The notes beneath the pieces are model-generated. The model saw only the letters and a program-made list of their open reading frames with translations, made no database searches and had not been told where the DNA came from. From contig SWBL01000072.1 in assembly GCA_024195585.1 (NCBI GenBank), positions 1-64,000 on the forward strand: DNA of 64,000 nucleotides. Direction: 5' to 3'. The position numbers and the translations under genes are program-made. The stretch comes from Aureobasidium sp. EXF-3400. Taxonomy: Eukaryota; Ascomycota; Dothideomycetes; Dothideales; Saccotheciaceae. Below, piece by piece: positions 20,548 through 32,178 of the stretch. The stretch's first letter is position 1. Each line of letters opens with the position of its first letter.

Positions 20548-22328
20548 AACAATCGAGGAAGCGAGGATGAACTGTGAAAAGCAGGCTTACACATGGTGAC
20601 ATTCGTTTTTTGCTATTTGCTCATGATGAAGTGATGAAACAAGGGTGTGAAGATGAAGATGGAGACTTTGTACATAAAGTAGTATGAAGAAGAGAGACGA
20701 TGAACGGAGAATGTAACAAATGTTTCGCCTGTATAGATTCTCGGTGACTTGTGCGTGCTTTGCTGTTTATGTATTTGTTGCATTCTCTAAATTCGTTAGC
20801 GTCACGACTAGAATGGTCACCTACACATATTAGTATCATAATTGTTCTTCTACACAGTAAAAGGATTTCTCATAACCTACTAGCAGTCTGATTCACAGAT
20901 CCTCAGGTTGGAAAGAACCGTTGGTACTGTATACATCCAACCTGGTCTTTACAGAGATCAGGTTAATATCTAGTATATAACAACCTGTTTCGTTTTTCTT
21001 CCCCTAAATTGAGGTTCACTTGTTCTGCTCTTATGAGTCGAGTCTTGCTTCTGCTTTCTGAGGTAGGACTAGTGATGTTGTGTACTATCTTCAAACCTTG
21101 GGGTTGATATCTTTTTCGCAGTTGACTCTAACACTGCTACTACTATTTCTCGGATCTATGCAATGGTCAGGGTTGGAGTCGGGCGTAAATACTACTACTA
21201 CTGCTCGTCTCTCCTCAAGTCAGAAAAGATCGACGAAGATCTCATCCCATGTCTTCCATCGATGATCTGGTGAAGGCCTGTATTCGCGAACAGTCTGGAG
21301 GAAATGAAATAGTCCAAGTTACATGGAAAGAGAATCATCGGGTCCGTGAAGTAAGTTCGATTCCTCATCGCTCTTTCTCAATTGCGATTCTCAACTTTGC
21401 CTGTCGATGGAGACGGTGATAGTGTCAAAAGAGAGGATGCAAGATGTAGATGATGGTTAAAAATGTACTCCATTGATGAGGAATGAGATCTAGTTGGTAT
21501 CGTACTTGTCTCTGTCAGTCTCTAGTCCCTGAAGAGATGTGACATCAACCATACGATGACCATCGATTTGTCCGCACTGGCGCTTTGACACGGTAAAATG
21601 ATACAAAAATAAGAAAGCTGTATTACATTACCTGACAAGCACTCGCACATAGATATCAGAGTCTGAAGAGTCCTTCCGACATGTCCACCTTATTTCAGAC
21701 TTCCTTCCTTCTCGGAGCGACACGAAACACTACACTAAAAGGGGCACAACCAGAAAGGAGAGAAAGAAAGGTCCATGAACCATGATCCTGCCTCTGATCT
21801 CCTGCTTGCGTGATCTTGGACCGGGGTTGAGATTGTATCGCAAACACTACGGGAAGCAGAGTGCATACTTGTAGAGACACGGACCCGAGTTTCTCTTGCC
21901 TGTTGATGTCACCTTTTCGCTTCACACTCGAGATCGATAAATCGACAATGACTCCATTTTTCTCAATGGTTCCCCCGTACCTGGGAGTGATTCAAGTGGA
22001 CCAAGACCACTAGCTCATGCTTTAAGTGAGGTAGTAGGCAAGAGCGTGCTGGCCCTCGCGAGCCTATGCGAATGGTTCAAGGTCTTTCCACGCTTGTATA
22101 TGTCTTTCAAGCCCTGGTGTCACAGCGCTTGGTGACAAGTGTCTGGTGCCAATGCATGTCGGAAGGATGGCGATCTTGAAACTTCAATGTGGACAGTTGC
22201 GACAGCATAGATCGATGTCAACGTTAGACATCTCGTGCCGGTCTTCAAGATTTGATGTTCGTGAACCTCTCCTTGGACCCTTAAAATCGACACGATCGAC
22301 CATGGTGCCTGTCTGAAGTAGACTAAAG
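20548..22328. other. 1.8 kb convergent intergenic, small inverted repeats only
   Basis: This lies between the 3' ends of the GH3 gene and the Zn2Cys6 regulator. No gene was recognised. A cluster of the hexamer AACCTG in alternating orientation lies at 20904-20990. It includes the pairs caggttgg (20904-20911)/ccaacctg (20937-20944) and aacctggtc/gatcaggtt (about 20939-20967), able to form short hairpins. Confidence 0.45.
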
Positions 22329-24394
22329 TCAGATTGGTCCTATACCATAAGTGTTTTGTGCCGCCTGTGTCAACTGCGTCAGGTCGAACTGGATATCATA
22401 GTCTGGGTTCATGTAGCCCTCCTCCCAGAGCCCAAGGTCTACATCACCAACATCGTACGACAGCATCTGATCGACTTCGACAAAAGTCATGTTTTGCTGG
22501 GACGCTGCTACGGCAGGTGGTGTAGACGCAGGGTTGGCAGATGGCAAAGAAATCAACGAGCGCAGATCGAAAAGCAGTTGATGCCTGGCAGCAATGTAAG
22601 TGTTTCCTTTTTCAGCCATTCCGCGAAGCAGCTCAAGCGCCTGATCCATAGAAGCGATGTCCGATCTACTGGCAGGGAAGGCTACACAAACCATGACAAG
22701 GACGATAGCTGCTGAGAAGGCATGCTCACCGTCCATATAGCCGTATGTTGCGACCAGGTTCTTCTTTGCAGCGAGCGTCATCATGGTCACAGAGTCTTTT
22801 GCAGCTGATACACACATCGATATGACCGCAATAGTTGTGGGAGACAGTCCTTCCTTCCAGTCTCTACCAAGATCGCTAGCATTGCCATGCAAGCGTTTTT
22901 CTACGACATGGAATAGAAGAGGCCGAGCAGTGAGATTGATGCATTGATGGTAGTGCAAGAACGTTGAGACAGACTCTCGAGATACATTCAGCTTGTTAGG
23001 ATCGAAACGAAGCTCATTAGGCAGGTCTCGATGCCATGTAGATAGACTGGTCATGATCTCCGAGACGGAAGCCATAAGTGTTGAGCCGCTCTTGGGTGTC
23101 TTTCTGTAGACTGTTTTCATAATTCGTCCAAGGATTCGTGATAGTTGGGTATAGTGTCGTAAGCATACTGCTGGGCAGTATTCGGGCTCGTTGCTGAGTC
23201 GGTTCGGAAGTTTGACTGCGATATCCTGGTCATCGATAGTCAGGGGGTTGCCGCCCTTTATGCAAAGAATTCTGTCCAACGAATAGACGCTCCACCAGAT
23301 GCGACGGCGTTGTTCCTTACTCGCTTCATCGAGACGAGGGTCTGGTACCTCTTGATGTAAAGCAAGAGATATGGCCATCCTCAATGCAGTGCCTACGTAT
23401 AGGAAGGCTGCGTCCCGTCGATTGAGATTTTGCATGAAGTATCCGATCAAGGCTAAGACGCCTACAAAAAGGACGGATCCTTCTTCGTACATGTCGGGTA
23501 GGTATTGTAGAGCTTGGGTAAAGAAGTCAAATCCTGGAGGACCGTCGAAGCCAGACCACTGGTTGACAGAATATAGCTGACCAAAAGCCAGCACTAGAAG
23601 TGTTTGGCAATATGCAAGGCAAGCTTCTCTATCACCCACATCTGGAGGGCCTCTATATGCTTGCTGAAGTTGTTCCTCAAACATCTCCGGTGTGCAAAAT
23701 GCAAATATCGTGCCGATGTAAGAGTGCTGGGCGCTGTACAAGCGTTTGGCAAAAGTAGCGGGTGGTAGCATAACATTGTCGACGATTGAAAGACGACGCA
23801 ATCGTAGAGCAGAGTGGTTGTATGTTGAATACTCTCGATCGAGATCGTAGCCGGGATTTGTGATGCCCACGATATCTCGGAACCTCCTGCCAAGAATTGT
23901 CGATGAAGAGCTTCCTAAGTAGTGGTGTTTACCAGATGGACTGATGACAAGATTGGCAAAGTTGTCCATCAGAGGATTCACGTCAAGTTCTGGGTCATCT
24001 CTTGGGCCGATAGTGGTGATGCAAGGAGGTTGAGGAGCTACAGCTGTTGAACTTGCTGTACATCAATATTAGCACGACAGTGACAAGCAGCACCGTATAA
24101 GATTGGTGATGAATACCCTCGTACGACTTCAATCTGGCTTCGAGGTCTCGTAGATAGCTGAGTATAGGTTAGTGTCCTTGATCGACTTTACATGCCCAAC
24201 ATGACTCACCTTTCTGACACTGCAATTTTACGACCAGTCCCGTAGATACATTCGTGATTGCCTTCTCTACAACTTGCGCATATCGGCTGCTCCTTGGAGC
24301 AATATGTGCGGCGGCCTCTACATCTTTTGCAGGCCACAGGGCGGATCAAGTTGCTTTCAGATGATGGAGAGGTGCTTGCTATGTTCGCAGCCAT
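22329..24394 (-). CDS. Zn2Cys6 fungal transcription factor, 650 aa
   Basis: Exons (minus strand) are 24210-24394, 24117-24157 and 22329-24055. The Zn2Cys6 binuclear cluster has Cys22, 25, 32, 39, 42 and 49 with spacing C-x2-C-x6-C-x6-C-x2-C-x6-C. It is followed by a short coiled-coil-like helix, SYLRDLEARLKSYE, formed only by splicing. The middle homology region (Fungal_trans, about residues 190-450) includes FLYVGTALRMAISLALHQE and RRRIWWSVYSLDRILCIK. It is expected to bind DNA as a dimer at CGG-type sites. It is divergent from the MFS gene and next to the DUF1445/5-oxoprolinase pair, which suggests it regulates that set. This is inference. The basic stretch between the third and fourth Cys is unusual (TYCSKEQPIC) but all six ligands are present. 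Confidence 0.9.
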
Positions 24395-25017
24395 TTCTTT
24401 CGTCCTACATCGGTCTTGTTATTCATGTCAAATGGCAGTCTAGAAACTTCCCCACAGTCGTGTGCAGCGAAGAAACAGTCGGCATCTGAGAGTGGATCCG
24501 CAACTGTGGAAGCGTTGTCAAAACAGGATATGCTCGGAGGTCAGAAGGTCGCCCACGAAATGACTATGGTTCGGGGTATTAACGCGATGTGATAATGAAT
24601 ATTAGTAGCGGCGTTGAGACGACGGGTCAGTTGTCGCTCCGGTCTTCGCTGCTCAGCGGCTGATGTCGGATTACACCCTGATACGGCGATAGCGTGTCAA
24701 TCCCAGGCTAGTGGCTTGGCTCGCTCTTTCACCCCGATCAATTCTGCTATCGCTCGTTCTCTCCTGTCGCGCATTGAGTCCGATCAGAGTTCGCAACCGC
24801 AATGTCATTTCCTCGTAAGGGACCGGATTCTTATCTCCTGGAGAGGTTGCCCGTTCATGCGGGGTATTGCCTCGTGGTTGAAGGCATATCTACAAGATAG
24901 GCGGAAGATCGGCAAAACGTCACGTCTGAAGGCAAGTAACAACCTAAATATTGCATAAGTCTAGCCCATTTCTCGAATATTCATCCATCTGTCACTCATC
25001 TCAATTCCTCATCCATT
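24395..25017. promoter_or_regulatory. divergent promoter, regulator and MFS transporter
   Basis: 623 bases between divergent start codons. Many CGG triplets are present (for example 24609, 24623, 24657, 24667, 24684, 24902 and 24910), including direct CGG repeats 24667/24684. That suits control by a Zn2Cys6 factor, perhaps autoregulation, but no single site stands out. The spacing found in the other divergent promoter (CGG-N9-CCG) does not occur here. Confidence 0.35.
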
Positions 25018-26604
25018 ATGTCTGAGAAATACAACGATCATGCTTTGGACGGCGAGAAGCATGCTGTCGACGTACAGCTTGGAGAGTTCATCGATCCTGC
25101 CAGAGAGAAGAAGCTTCTTGCCAAGTTGGACTTAGCATTGGTCCCTATTATCATGGTAACCTACTTGGCTTGCTTCCTTGACCGCAGCAATATCGGCAAC
25201 GTAAGTCTGTGGGAGACCAACACGACAAATTCGATTTCTCACTCCAACTAGGTCAAAGTTGCTGGTATGCCCGAGGATATCGGCGCCAGCGCAGAGCAGT
25301 TTTCGACAGCAGTTTCCATCTTTTACGCAACATACGTAATTAGTGAGACTCCCTGGGCTGTTCTCCTGAAGAAATTTACACCCAAATATACTATCGGTGG
25401 CCTCTGTGTTGTATGGTCATTGACCACGATATTCAGCGGGTTCATCACAAGCGTTGGAGGTCTTTACGCAGCACGCCTTGTGCTTGGAGCTTGTGAAGGA
25501 GGTTTGTTTCCAGGCCTGAACTTATACCTGACAATGGTCTACAAAAGAGAGGAGATGGCCAAGAGAGTGGCTTACCTTTTCGTTTGCACAGCTCTTAGTG
25601 GTGCTTTCGGAGGTCTTCTGGCATACGGAATCTTGCAGATGGACGGAGTATCTGGTCTGGCTGGCTGGAAATGGGTCTACATCATCGAGGTCAGTCATCA
25701 AAAAATGCTTTACTGAAAACAGACTGACAAATTATAGGGTATCTTTTCTGTCGGTGTAGCAATCGTGGTGTTTGCCTTCTTGCCCAACGATCCCAACAAC
25801 GCTTACTTTCTCAACGACGACGACAAGCAGTTGATGCAAGTCAGAGCAAGACAACGTGCAGCCTACATGGGGTCCGAGGAGTTCAGCTGGGCAGAAGTCA
25901 AAATTGCTATCACTGACCCTAAGGTGATTCTTAGTGGCCTTATCCAGTAAGTGTCGTCTGCATATACTCCAAATCGTCCATTACTAACCTCAATCCTCAG
26001 GTTCTGCCAAGACATTCTTCTCTACGGCTTTTCGACTTTCCTGCCATCTATCATCAAATCCTTGGGATACAACACCCTTCAAGCGCAATACCTCACAATT
26101 CCAGTATACATCTTTGGTGGCCTCGCCTTTATGATCACTGCTTGGTTCTCGGATCGTACAAGCATTCGTGGACCGCTGATAGCCTTTGCCAACATCTTCG
26201 GCATCATCGGCTATATCTTGATTATCTGCCCAACACCACACGGTGTCAAGTTCCTCGGCACCTTCTTGTGTGCCGTCGCAGTCTACAACGGACCTGGACT
26301 CAACATGAGTTGGCTGAACGTCAACGTTGCACCACAATACCGCAGAGCCACTGCTATCGGCTTCCAGCAGACTATCGGCAACACTGCAGGCGTAGTGGCA
26401 GGACAAATCTACCGCAAGAGTCCGTATGTTCTCGGTAACTCTTTCTCACTTGGAGCTCTTGGTGTGGCACAGGTCTTGATTGCTTGCAAGTGGCTCTACC
26501 TCAGACACTGCAACAATGTCAAGGACAGAATCGCAAATGGCGAGGAGGACACTAGGAAGGTGCAGACTGGAGACGCTGCTGTAGATTTCAAGTACCATCT
26601 GTAG
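25018..26604 (+). CDS. MFS anion:cation symporter, allantoate permease (Dal5) type
   Basis: Exons 25018-25200, 25252-25689, 25738-25946 and 26001-26604 give 477 residues with about twelve membrane segments. Family marks are LACFLDRSNIGN at the end of TM1 and VISETPWAVLLKKFTPKY in the TM2/3 region. Others are LGACEGGLFPGLNLYLTMVY in the TM4 region and a cytosolic loop with FAFLPNDPNNAYFLNDDD between the halves. This is the anion:cation symporter branch of the major facilitator superfamily, which includes allantoate, pantothenate, nicotinate and amino-acid-derivative carriers at the plasma membrane. The substrate is not readable from sequence. The nearby 5-oxoprolinase and DUF1445 genes make pyroglutamate or a similar small carboxylate a reasonable guess. 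All three introns are about 50 bases. Confidence 0.9.
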
Positions 26605-26878
26605 ATGTGACTAGGGTTATGTTTGATGTGAGGAGTATATAGTGCAATGAATAATTTTTAGATTGGTTCCAAGAAATTGTTCACAGATCCATCTAGATGT
26701 TGACTTCAGTTTATGGAGTGAAAAGCGAAGGATATCTGTCTAAACAAAGACCGCCACACCACCCAGAAGCCCGAATGTAAGTAATCATGTTTATGAATAT
26801 GGCACCATGATAAGGAAGCAGAATTGTAGATGCAGACTATTGCGAGCTCTCGTATTATGTAGATTCGGCACGTACAAA

Positions 26879-27748
26879 CTAGTCAACACTAGATACATCT
26901 CCATCCTTGACATCAAGCAGAATCATGTGTCCTGGAGCATGTCCTAGCACGGTACCCTTCAGCCCGGCTCTCATCACAGCTTCCTGAGGTGTAACACCAC
27001 AGCCCCAGAACACAGGCACAACATCCTCGTTGGTCGAGTCCAGCGGCTGTCCATCAATCTCCAGTGGCGCGTCTCCCCAGTCGGGCCTGTTGATATCTGA
27101 GATGCCCAAGTTTCTCATTCCATCCCAGCCCCAAGCGATGGGTTCTCCATGCGTAGTCACAAATGGTCGAGTGATGTCCCTGACTTTCTCAACATCTGAA
27201 CGTTTGTATGGACGCATCGATACAACGTAGGTCGCTCCGGTGAACACACCAGCAGGACAAAGCGGAATGTTTGTTCGATACATCGGAACGTTTCTTTGTG
27301 TGACAGCATGACGAGGCGGAAGGTTTTGATTGGTTAAAGCAGTCTCGAAACTGTAGGAGCAACCGATCAAGAAGGCGACATGGTCCTCAGTCCACTCTTT
27401 AGAGATATCTGGGACATGCGAATCCTTCAAGACCCCGTCTTGATAGATCATGTATTTCGGAGCATCGTAACGAATGTCGATATCAGATGCAATCGCGTCG
27501 CCTGACAAGCCGTCAACATAAGACTTTAGACTGTCATAGGAGCCAATTTGTGAAGATTCAGCAAGGAGAGGACAAGGGACAGGGTTTCGAGCACAGAGGA
27601 GGCGGAAATCGTCTGCATAACGAGATGGAAGCACAATGAGGTTTGCTTGAAGAAAGGAGGGAGCAAGGCCAGATGTGACGCCAGTCAGGGTGCCTTCTCT
27701 CGAAGCCAGTCGGACAGAAACTCCAGTAGACGGGTATTCGGTGACCAT
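26879..27748 (-). CDS. DUF1445 / D-glutamate cyclase-like protein
   Basis: A single exon of 289 residues spanning the whole DUF1445 family, as in bacterial UPF0317 proteins and the C-terminal half of human DGLUCY. Visible blocks are LTGVTSGLAPSFLQANLIVLP near the N-terminus, CPLLAESSQIGSYDS, and DHVAFLIGCSYSFETAL. Further blocks are PMYRTNIPLCPAGVFTG and the C-terminal VPVFWGCGVTPQEAVMRAG with APGHMILLDVKDGD. DGLUCY converts D-glutamate to 5-oxo-D-proline; bacterial relatives are often annotated as putative hydro-lyases. It is divergent from a 5-oxoprolinase gene 488 bases away, which links the cyclised product to the ring-opening enzyme. Activity is inferred from family and context only. The start at 27748 gives a full-length domain, so no upstream exon is needed. 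Confidence 0.9.
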   Translation of the reverse strand: MVTEYPSTGVSVRLASREGTLTGVTSGLAPSFLQANLIVLPSRYADDFRLLCARNPVPCPLLAESSQIGSYDSLKSYVDGLSGDAIASDIDIRYDAPKYMIYQDGVLKDSHVPDISKEWTEDHVAFLIGCSYSFETALTNQNLPPRHAVTQRNVPMYRTNIPLCPAGVFTGATYVVSMRPYKRSDVEKVRDITRPFVTTHGEPIAWGWDGMRNLGISDINRPDWGDAPLEIDGQPLDSTNEDVVPVFWGCGVTPQEAVMRAGLKGTVLGHAPGHMILLDVKDGDVSSVD

Positions 27749-28236
27749 GTCGACGTGTGTAATTTTTGCTTGCGTCGGACCACCTACATGGTTGATATCT
27801 CATATATCACATTGGACTCGCCGGATACATTGGCAACCTATCGTTCCCTCCGCGCAAGTCTCCAACCTGCTGATAGGCGGGCAAACTTTGTGACGGGTAT
27901 CAAGGTACCAGCGGGGGTGCTGTGTCGGGGAAGGAACGCGCGATGGTCAAAGCGTCGGTGTGGGTCCCCGATCGTTTCTTCCCTTATCATCCTCCGGCCG
28001 CGTTCCTTCGCCGACTACACACCACGGTAAGGGTCTCCGATCATGCTTGGTCAGTCAAGCAGTTCTCATTATGTGAGTACGATTTGTAGGGCAGCCTCGG
28101 GGTCAAGGTAGGTTCGTGATATAAGTCCGTCAGGAGAACATCTAAGTTTCGAGCATACCCAATTCGTGCTGTTCTACCATTCATTACATTACGAGCATAC
28201 TTCGTCTTCTGCAACTCTAGCCTTAATTCCACAACA
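27749..28236. promoter_or_regulatory. divergent promoter of DUF1445 and 5-oxoprolinase genes
   Basis: 488 bases shared by two divergent genes. An inverted CGG-N9-CCG lies at 27956-27970, the kind of half-site pair used by Zn2Cys6 dimers, near the middle of the region. Other CGG/CCG triplets surround it. The idea that the regulator encoded at 22.3-24.4 kb binds here is inference. Confidence 0.35.
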
Positions 28237-31200
28237 ATGGCCATCAAACCGCTTCAGATTCGCGTGTCTATTGACAGAGGCGGTACCTTCACAGACGTTC
28301 ACGCCGCGATGCCTGGACGCGACGACATTATCTTGAAGCTTCTATCGGTGGATCCAGCGAATTATCAAGATGCACCAACAGAAGGCATCAGACGAATCCT
28401 GGAATTGGCCACTGGCCAACCGCACCCTAGAGGTCAATTACTCGACCTGTTTCACATCGAATCCATCCGCATGGGTACCACTGTCGCCACAAATGCTCTG
28501 CTTGAACGCAAAGGCGCCAGATCTGCCTTACTCATCACAAAAGGCTTCAAAGATCTCCTTCTCATCGGCAATCAGTCACGACCAAACATCTTCGATCTTT
28601 CAGCAGCAAAGCCTGATGTCCTCTATGAGCATGTGATAGAGGTCGATGAGCGTGTGACAATGGAGGACTACACAGAGAACCCAAATCCACAGGCGACAAA
28701 TTTGGATACCACTGATCCCGATATTGTGGAAGCGATCACAGGAGAGCGTATCCGCGTATTACAGCGACCGGATCCTGAAGCCATAATGAACACCCTCGAG
28801 CAATTATGGGAACAAGGATATCGCTCTATCTCGATTGTCTTCCTTCACTCTTACGCCTATCCTGCTCACGAGAACCTTGTTGGCAACTTGGCTGTCGCCA
28901 TGGGTTTCTCAGTTTCTCTTTCAAGTGCACTTCAACCTATGATCAAGGCCGTACCCCGTGGTATGAGTGCCACTGCAGATGCGTATCTCACACCAGTCAT
29001 CAAGCAATACATCAGTTCGATTTCCGAGAACTTCAGAGGTGGCCTTGGGGCTCAGAACACTCGCTGCGAGTTCATGCAGTCAGATGGTGGACTTGTTGAC
29101 TTCCGCAGGTTCGGAGGTCTCAGGGGTATCCTTTCTGGTCCAGCTGGCGGTGTCGTCGGCTACGCACAAACATCTTGGGACGAGGAAGAGCGCCGACCTA
29201 TCATCGGTTTCGATATGGGAGGCACTAGCACAGACGTGTCTCGTTACGCTGGCGTCTACGAGCACGTCTTTGAAACTACGACTGCGGGTGTTTCTATACA
29301 GTCACCTCAACTAGACATCAATACTGTCGCCGCAGGAGGTGGCTCTATCCTGACATTCAAGAATGGACTTTTCCATGTTGGCCCTGAGTCTGCTTCGGCA
29401 CACCCTGGTCCTGCTTGTTATCGCAAGGGAGGTCCATTGACTGTGACTGATGCCAACTTGTTCTTGGGAAGATTGTTACCAGAATACTTCCCCAAGATCT
29501 TCGGACCGAAAGAGGACCAGCCACTCGATCGCGACATCACAGCACAGAAGTTCTCGGCTCTGACAGAAGAAATCAACCAGCAACAACGTCAGGATGGTGC
29601 CGCCATATTCACACCTGAAGAAGTGGCTCTAGGATTCCTGAACGTCGCGAACGAGGGCATGGCCAGGCCTATCCGAAGCTTGACAGAAGCCAGAGGGCAT
29701 GACACTGCCGCGCACCATCTGGCTTGTTTCGGTGGTGCTGGTGGACAACATGCCTGCTCTGTGGCTAAAGTCCTTGGCATCTCGCGCATCATCATCCACA
29801 AGTATTCTTCGATTCTCTCCGCTTATGGTATGAGTCTGGCAGATGTGGTTCACGAGGTTCAAAAGCCAGCAGCCATGACCTACTCTGCCGAAACCCAACC
29901 AACGATCCAGAAGCAACTCGAGGAACTCGCTTTTGAGGCCTCTCTCGAGCTACAGGAGCAGGGTTTCACAGAAGCGGACATCACTTACGAGACTTTTTTG
30001 AATCTCCGTTATGCTGGTTCAAGCAGTTCTCTCATGGTGCTCAAGGGTGAAACTTTTGATTTCCAGTCAGCATTCGAAGAAAGACATCAGCGTGAATTTG
30101 GCTTCCTCTTCCCTGAAAAGGCTATTCTCGTTGATGATTTCCGTGTCAGAGCAATTGGCGCGGCACACGAGAAGATCGCCGCGAGTCCATACGCCCAGCT
30201 CAAGCAAGCCGCTTCTCTCAATGCCAATGGAGCTGTATCCGACGCCACAAATCGTGTCTACTACGAGACTAAGGGATACTTAGACACCCCAACTTATGAG
30301 CTACCTGCCATTGCTGTCGGTAGTAAGATTACTGGACCAGCTTTGATCATCGACAAGACCCAGACCATCGTCGTACTTCCCGACGCTGTTGCCAATGTAC
30401 TCGAAAGCTGTGTAGTGATCGACCAGGAGACCTCCACCACTACTGTCGATAAGGCTCTTGTGAACGACGAGTTCAGTCCCATCCAGCTGTCTATCTTCGG
30501 TCATCGTTTCATGTCTATTGCCGAGCAGATGGGCAGAACGCTCCAGAAGACGTCTGTGTCGACCAACATCAAAGAGAGACTTGACTTCTCATGCGCGCTG
30601 TTCTCCAACGATGGTGGCTTGGTTGCTAATGCTCCTCACGTTCCGGTCCATCTTGGCAGTATGCAGTTCGCCGTCAAATATCAGCATAACCTTTGGAAGG
30701 GCAAGCTGAGGGACGGTGATGTGCTTGTGTCAAACCATCCTTCCTGTGGTGGAACACATCTGCCAGATATCACTGTCATCACACCTGTCTTCGATGGAGA
30801 TGACATTGCTTTCTATGTGGCGTCGAGAGGCCACCATGCTGACATCGGTGGTATACTCCCGGGAAGTATGCCTCCTACGTCAACCAGCCTTTACATGGAA
30901 GGTGCTGCTATCGAATCACTCAAGATCGTCGAAGAAGGCAGATTCAACGAGAAAGCAATCACGAAGCTACTTCTCGAGGATCCTGCGCAGTATGATGGAT
31001 GCTCTGGCACTAGATGTCTGCAAGACAACATTTCAGACCTGAAAGCACAGATTGCTGCCAACAAGCGAGGTATCACTTTGATCAAGGGCTTGATTAGCGA
31101 ATTCGGCCTGTCTACCGTACATCGCTACATGTACGCCATCCAAAGAGCAAGCGACGTCGCCGTGCGAGAACTGCTCAAGCAAAAGTACGAAGAATTTGGC

Positions 31201-32178
31201 AAGAAGCCTCTGAAAGCAGTCGACTACATGGATGACGGTACTCCCATCAAACTCGAGATCACCATCTCACCCGAGAATGGATTTTCAGCTACTTTCGACT
31301 TTGCAGGAACAGGTCCACAGGTGTATGGCAACACCAACGCACCAGTTGCGATCACAAACTCAGCTATAATCTACTGTCTCCGCGCTCTGATATCCTCAGA
31401 TATCCCACTCAACCAAGGCTGTCTCAATCCCATCAACATCAAAATCCCAGAAAACTCATTGCTCAGTCCAGCAAAAGGTGCCGGAGTAGTTGGCGGTAAC
31501 GTTCTTACTTCGCAAAGAATCACAGACGTAGTGTTACTCGCCTTCCGCGCCTGTGCGGCTAGTCAAGGCTGCTGCAATAACCTCACCTTCGGCACCGGTG
31601 GCAAAGACGTTGTCACCGGCACCCACGTGCCTGGCTTCGGCTACTACGAGACCATTGCAGGAGGTTCAGGCGCTGGACCATCCTGGCAAGGGCAAAGTGG
31701 CGTTCATACCCATATGACCAATACCCGCATCACCGACCCTGAAGTGTTCGAAAAAAGGTATCCTTGTATCCTCCGTCAATTCGGCCTAAGAGAGAATTCA
31801 GGCGGTAGAGGCAAGTTTAGCGGTGGTGAAGGCACGATCAGGGATATTGAGTTTAGAATGCCTGTACAGTGTTCTATTCTTTCTGAGAGGCGTAGTCGTC
31901 AACCTTATGGACTTGAGGGAGGTGAAGCTGGAGCTTCAGGCTTGAATTTGGTGATCATGAAGGATGAGTTTTCAGAGGAGAAGAAGGTTATCAATTTGGG
32001 TGCCAAGGGTACTATCAAGCTGGGGCAAGGCGATAGAATTGTAATTAATTCGCCTGGTGGTGGTGGTTGGGGATCTGTGCAAGATGAGGCAGGTGCAGAG
32101 GTGGCAGGGAAGTCGCAGACCAAGATTCTGGCTGGTGGATCGGTGAATGCTTATAAGTCTAGGCAAGAGACTAATTAG
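28237..32178 (+). CDS. OXP1: 5-oxoprolinase (ATP-hydrolysing), 1313 aa
   Basis: A single exon of 1313 residues, the normal length for eukaryotic fused 5-oxoprolinase. The N-terminal hydantoinase A half opens [19 protein letters not shown] (nucleotide-binding ASKHA fold) and contains [14 protein letters not shown] and [13 protein letters not shown]. The C-terminal hydantoinase B half (from about residue 745) contains [19 protein letters not shown], then [41 protein letters not shown] and [10 protein letters not shown] near the end. The enzyme opens 5-oxo-L-proline to L-glutamate with ATP in the cytosol, normally the last step of the gamma-glutamyl cycle. Here, beside a DUF1445 gene and a carrier, it may serve catabolism of external pyroglutamate. 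All expected motifs are intact. Confidence 0.95.
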   Translation: MAIKPLQIRVSIDRGGTFTDVHAAMPGRDDIILKLLSVDPANYQDAPTEGIRRILELATGQPHPRGQLLDLFHIESIRMGTTVATNALLERKGARSALLITKGFKDLLLIGNQSRPNIFDLSAAKPDVLYEHVIEVDERVTMEDYTENPNPQATNLDTTDPDIVEAITGERIRVLQRPDPEAIMNTLEQLWEQGYRSISIVFLHSYAYPAHENLVGNLAVAMGFSVSLSSALQPMIKAVPRGMSATADAYLTPVIKQYISSISENFRGGLGAQNTRCEFMQSDGGLVDFRRFGGLRGILSGPAGGVVGYAQTSWDEEERRPIIGFDMGGTSTDVSRYAGVYEHVFETTTAGVSIQSPQLDINTVAAGGGSILTFKNGLFHVGPESASAHPGPACYRKGGPLTVTDANLFLGRLLPEYFPKIFGPKEDQPLDRDITAQKFSALTEEINQQQRQDGAAIFTPEEVALGFLNVANEGMARPIRSLTEARGHDTAAHHLACFGGAGGQHACSVAKVLGISRIIIHKYSSILSAYGMSLADVVHEVQKPAAMTYSAETQPTIQKQLEELAFEASLELQEQGFTEADITYETFLNLRYAGSSSSLMVLKGETFDFQSAFEERHQREFGFLFPEKAILVDDFRVRAIGAAHEKIAASPYAQLKQAASLNANGAVSDATNRVYYETKGYLDTPTYELPAIAVGSKITGPALIIDKTQTIVVLPDAVANVLESCVVIDQETSTTTVDKALVNDEFSPIQLSIFGHRFMSIAEQMGRTLQKTSVSTNIKERLDFSCALFSNDGGLVANAPHVPVHLGSMQFAVKYQHNLWKGKLRDGDVLVSNHPSCGGTHLPDITVITPVFDGDDIAFYVASRGHHADIGGILPGSMPPTSTSLYMEGAAIESLKIVEEGRFNEKAITKLLLEDPAQYDGCSGTRCLQDNISDLKAQIAANKRGITLIKGLISEFGLSTVHRYMYAIQRASDVAVRELLKQKYEEFGKKPLKAVDYMDDGTPIKLEITISPENGFSATFDFAGTGPQVYGNTNAPVAITNSAIIYCLRALISSDIPLNQGCLNPINIKIPENSLLSPAKGAGVVGGNVLTSQRITDVVLLAFRACAASQGCCNNLTFGTGGKDVVTGTHVPGFGYYETIAGGSGAGPSWQGQSGVHTHMTNTRITDPEVFEKRYPCILRQFGLRENSGGRGKFSGGEGTIRDIEFRMPVQCSILSERRSRQPYGLEGGEAGASGLNLVIMKDEFSEEKKVINLGAKGTIKLGQGDRIVINSPGGGGWGSVQDEAGAEVAGKSQTKILAGGSVNAYKSRQETN

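Noticed and set aside
21345..21375. Second tRNA-like gttcgattcc motif
   Set aside because: Neighbouring bases cannot form the T-stem, and no A-box lies at the right distance upstream.
28237..32178. Two separate hydantoinase A and B genes
   Set aside because: One continuous frame covers both halves without a break, as in eukaryotic fused 5-oxoprolinase.
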